Shown here piece after piece: positions 5,302-6,105 of a stretch of DNA of 6,105 bases. The stretch covers positions 1 to 6,105 of the forward strand of contig CALQBB020000061.1 of assembly GCA_943328715.2 (NCBI GenBank), written 5' to 3'. A model generated the notes under the pieces. It did no database searches, had not been told where the DNA came from, and worked only from the letters and a program-made list of their open reading frames with translations. Position 1 is the stretch's first letter; each line of letters opens with the position of its first letter. The position numbers were made by a program, and so were the translations under genes. Source of the stretch: Polynucleobacter meluiroseus (GTDB taxonomy: Bacteria > Bacteroidota > Bacteroidia > Flavobacteriales_D > Crocinitomicaceae).

Positions 5302-6105
5302 GTGCTTAAATTAAAACAAAATACGCCCAGATGGGTGGTCGTACTTCTCGACTTAATCATTCATCTTAGTGCGCTTGCTTTTGCCTATTTAATCCGCTTT
5401 GACCTCAAAGCGGATTTTTCTTTGATTCAATCCGAATGGGAAATTCTCTCGAAATCCCTTTGGTTTTTCATCCTAGTTAAACTTGTTGTTTTTTACATTT
5501 TTCAGATTCAAAAAGGACTGGTTCGTTATACTTCTACCGAGGATTTAAAACGGATATTTCTTGCTGAATTGAGCTGTACCATTATCTTTTTACTGGGTGG
5601 ATTCGTTCGTTATTATCACATGGATGGATTCTTTCTCTTCCCCATGTCAGTACTCGTTATGGAATTCCTAGCGAGTGTTTTATTTGTAGTTGGTGGTAGG
5701 TTTATCATTAAATTAATGTATTTAGAATCCATGAAGGACACTGGAATTCAAGAGTCGGTGATTATTTATGGTGCCGGAGTTTCCGGTTTAATTACCAAAA
5801 GAACCTTAGAAAAGGATACAAGAAACAACCAAATTGCCGCTGCGTTTATTGACGATAATGAAAAACTTCAAGGTACACGAATTGAAGGAATTCGCGTGTA
5901 TAGTACAGGTCAACTCTCCAAACTGCAAAAGGAGCTTCAAGCAAAGACGTTAATTGTAGCCATTCAGCTTCCGGATGTTGATAAAATGCAAAAAGTCATT
6001 GACGAGGCGATGACCTTGAAATTGACCATTCAAAAGGTTCCTAATCCTAAAAGTTGGATAAACGGTGAGTTTAGTTCAAGACAATTGAAAAAAATCAGAA
6101 TCGAA
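5302..6105 (+). CDS. CapD/WbpM-type polysaccharide biosynthesis protein (NDP-sugar 4,6-dehydratase/epimerase), N-terminal part, cut by the window edge
   Basis: The first 268 residues are present and the frame remains open at the right edge; full-length relatives have about 600-650. An in-frame stop at 5281-5283 leaves the GTG at 5302 as the only reasonable start, and it gives the family-typical opening PRWVVVLLDLIIHLSALAFA. Four transmembrane helices lie at about 11-31, 52-70, 85-104 and 111-131. A first Rossmann-like domain follows, with VIIYGAGVSG at 153-162 and AAFIDDNEKLQGTRIEGI at about 180-197. The window ends at LKKIRIE, where the family continues into its conserved IEDLLGR segment and the catalytic SDR domain. 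Such enzymes act on UDP-GlcNAc-type sugars at the inner face of the cytoplasmic membrane for capsule, O-antigen or glycan synthesis. The gene begins 25 bases after the T9SS gene. A terminator-like hairpin lies inside its early coding sequence. Confidence 0.92.
   Translation, partial: MLKLKQNTPRWVVVLLDLIIHLSALAFAYLIRFDLKADFSLIQSEWEILSKSLWFFILVKLVVFYIFQIQKGLVRYTSTEDLKRIFLAELSCTIIFLLGGFVRYYHMDGFFLFPMSVLVMEFLASVLFVVGGRFIIKLMYLESMKDTGIQESVIIYGAGVSGLITKRTLEKDTRNNQIAAAFIDDNEKLQGTRIEGIRVYSTGQLSKLQKELQAKTLIVAIQLPDVDKMQKVIDEAMTLKLTIQKVPNPKSWINGEFSSRQLKKIRIE
5391..5419 (+). terminator. Terminator-like hairpin inside the 5' coding region of the CapD-type gene
   Basis: AATCCGCTTTG (5391-5401) and CAAAGCGGATT (5406-5416) are perfect complements: an 11-bp stem with a 4-base ACCT loop. 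The right arm runs into a T-tract (TTTTT at 5415-5419, then C and TTT) on the plus strand only. This is the shape of a Rho-independent terminator, about 115 bases past the stop of the T9SS gene and 90 bases into the CapD-type gene, over codons 30-39. It could end part of the upstream transcripts or act as an attenuator; it might also be a coding coincidence. Function is inferred from structure. Confidence 0.45.

Noticed and set aside
1..6105. tRNA or rRNA genes, CRISPR arrays, transposases, integrases and attachment sites
   Set aside because: Looked for in all parts of the window; no regular spaced repeats, no recombinase motifs and nothing resembling a tRNA cloverleaf were seen by eye.

Overview
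The window looks like a piece of chromosome from a low-GC Bacteroidota bacterium, most likely a flavobacterium (order Flavobacteriales). Three things point there: a secreted protein ending in the type B 'gliding motility-associated' sorting domain of the type IX secretion system (T9SS); a branched-chain-type E1 dehydrogenase whose N-terminus resembles the fused alpha/beta enzymes of that phylum; and start codons without a clear Shine-Dalgarno sequence, with promoter-like TAnnTTTG boxes instead of a sigma70 -10 box. The genus cannot be fixed from this sequence alone.

Layout. Positions 1-1064 (minus strand) hold an uncharacterised lipoprotein gene followed after 66 bases by the 5' part of an E1 2-oxoacid dehydrogenase gene that runs off the left edge. 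A 66-base divergent intergenic region (1065-1130) carries two back-to-back TAnnTTTG boxes. Positions 1131-2092 (plus strand) hold a second, unrelated lipoprotein and a small cytoplasmic protein whose genes overlap at ATGA. A small CYTH-domain triphosphatase gene (2087-2536, minus) meets that pair head-on, sharing the 6 bases TTATAA as both stop codons.

Positions 2626-5276 (plus strand) hold a two-gene unit: a small secreted cysteine-containing protein and, 5 bases later, a 747-residue modular T9SS-exported protein. The latter has a signal peptide, a reelin-repeat-like N-terminal module, three SprB-like repeats, further Ig-like segments and the sorting domain. From 5302 to the right edge is the 5' part of a CapD/WbpM-type polysaccharide biosynthesis gene (membrane-anchored NDP-sugar epimerase/dehydratase), starting at GTG.

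How the genes fit together. The right half has a cell-envelope theme: secreted proteins followed by surface polysaccharide synthesis. The left half mixes central metabolism with envelope lipoproteins and shows no obvious shared pathway. I see no mobile element, RNA gene, CRISPR array or defence system. The most notable signals are the reelin-like module, an 11-bp perfect hairpin with a T-tract inside the start of the CapD gene, the opposed promoter boxes, and the unrecognised two-gene units. There is no gene-free stretch over 300 bases.
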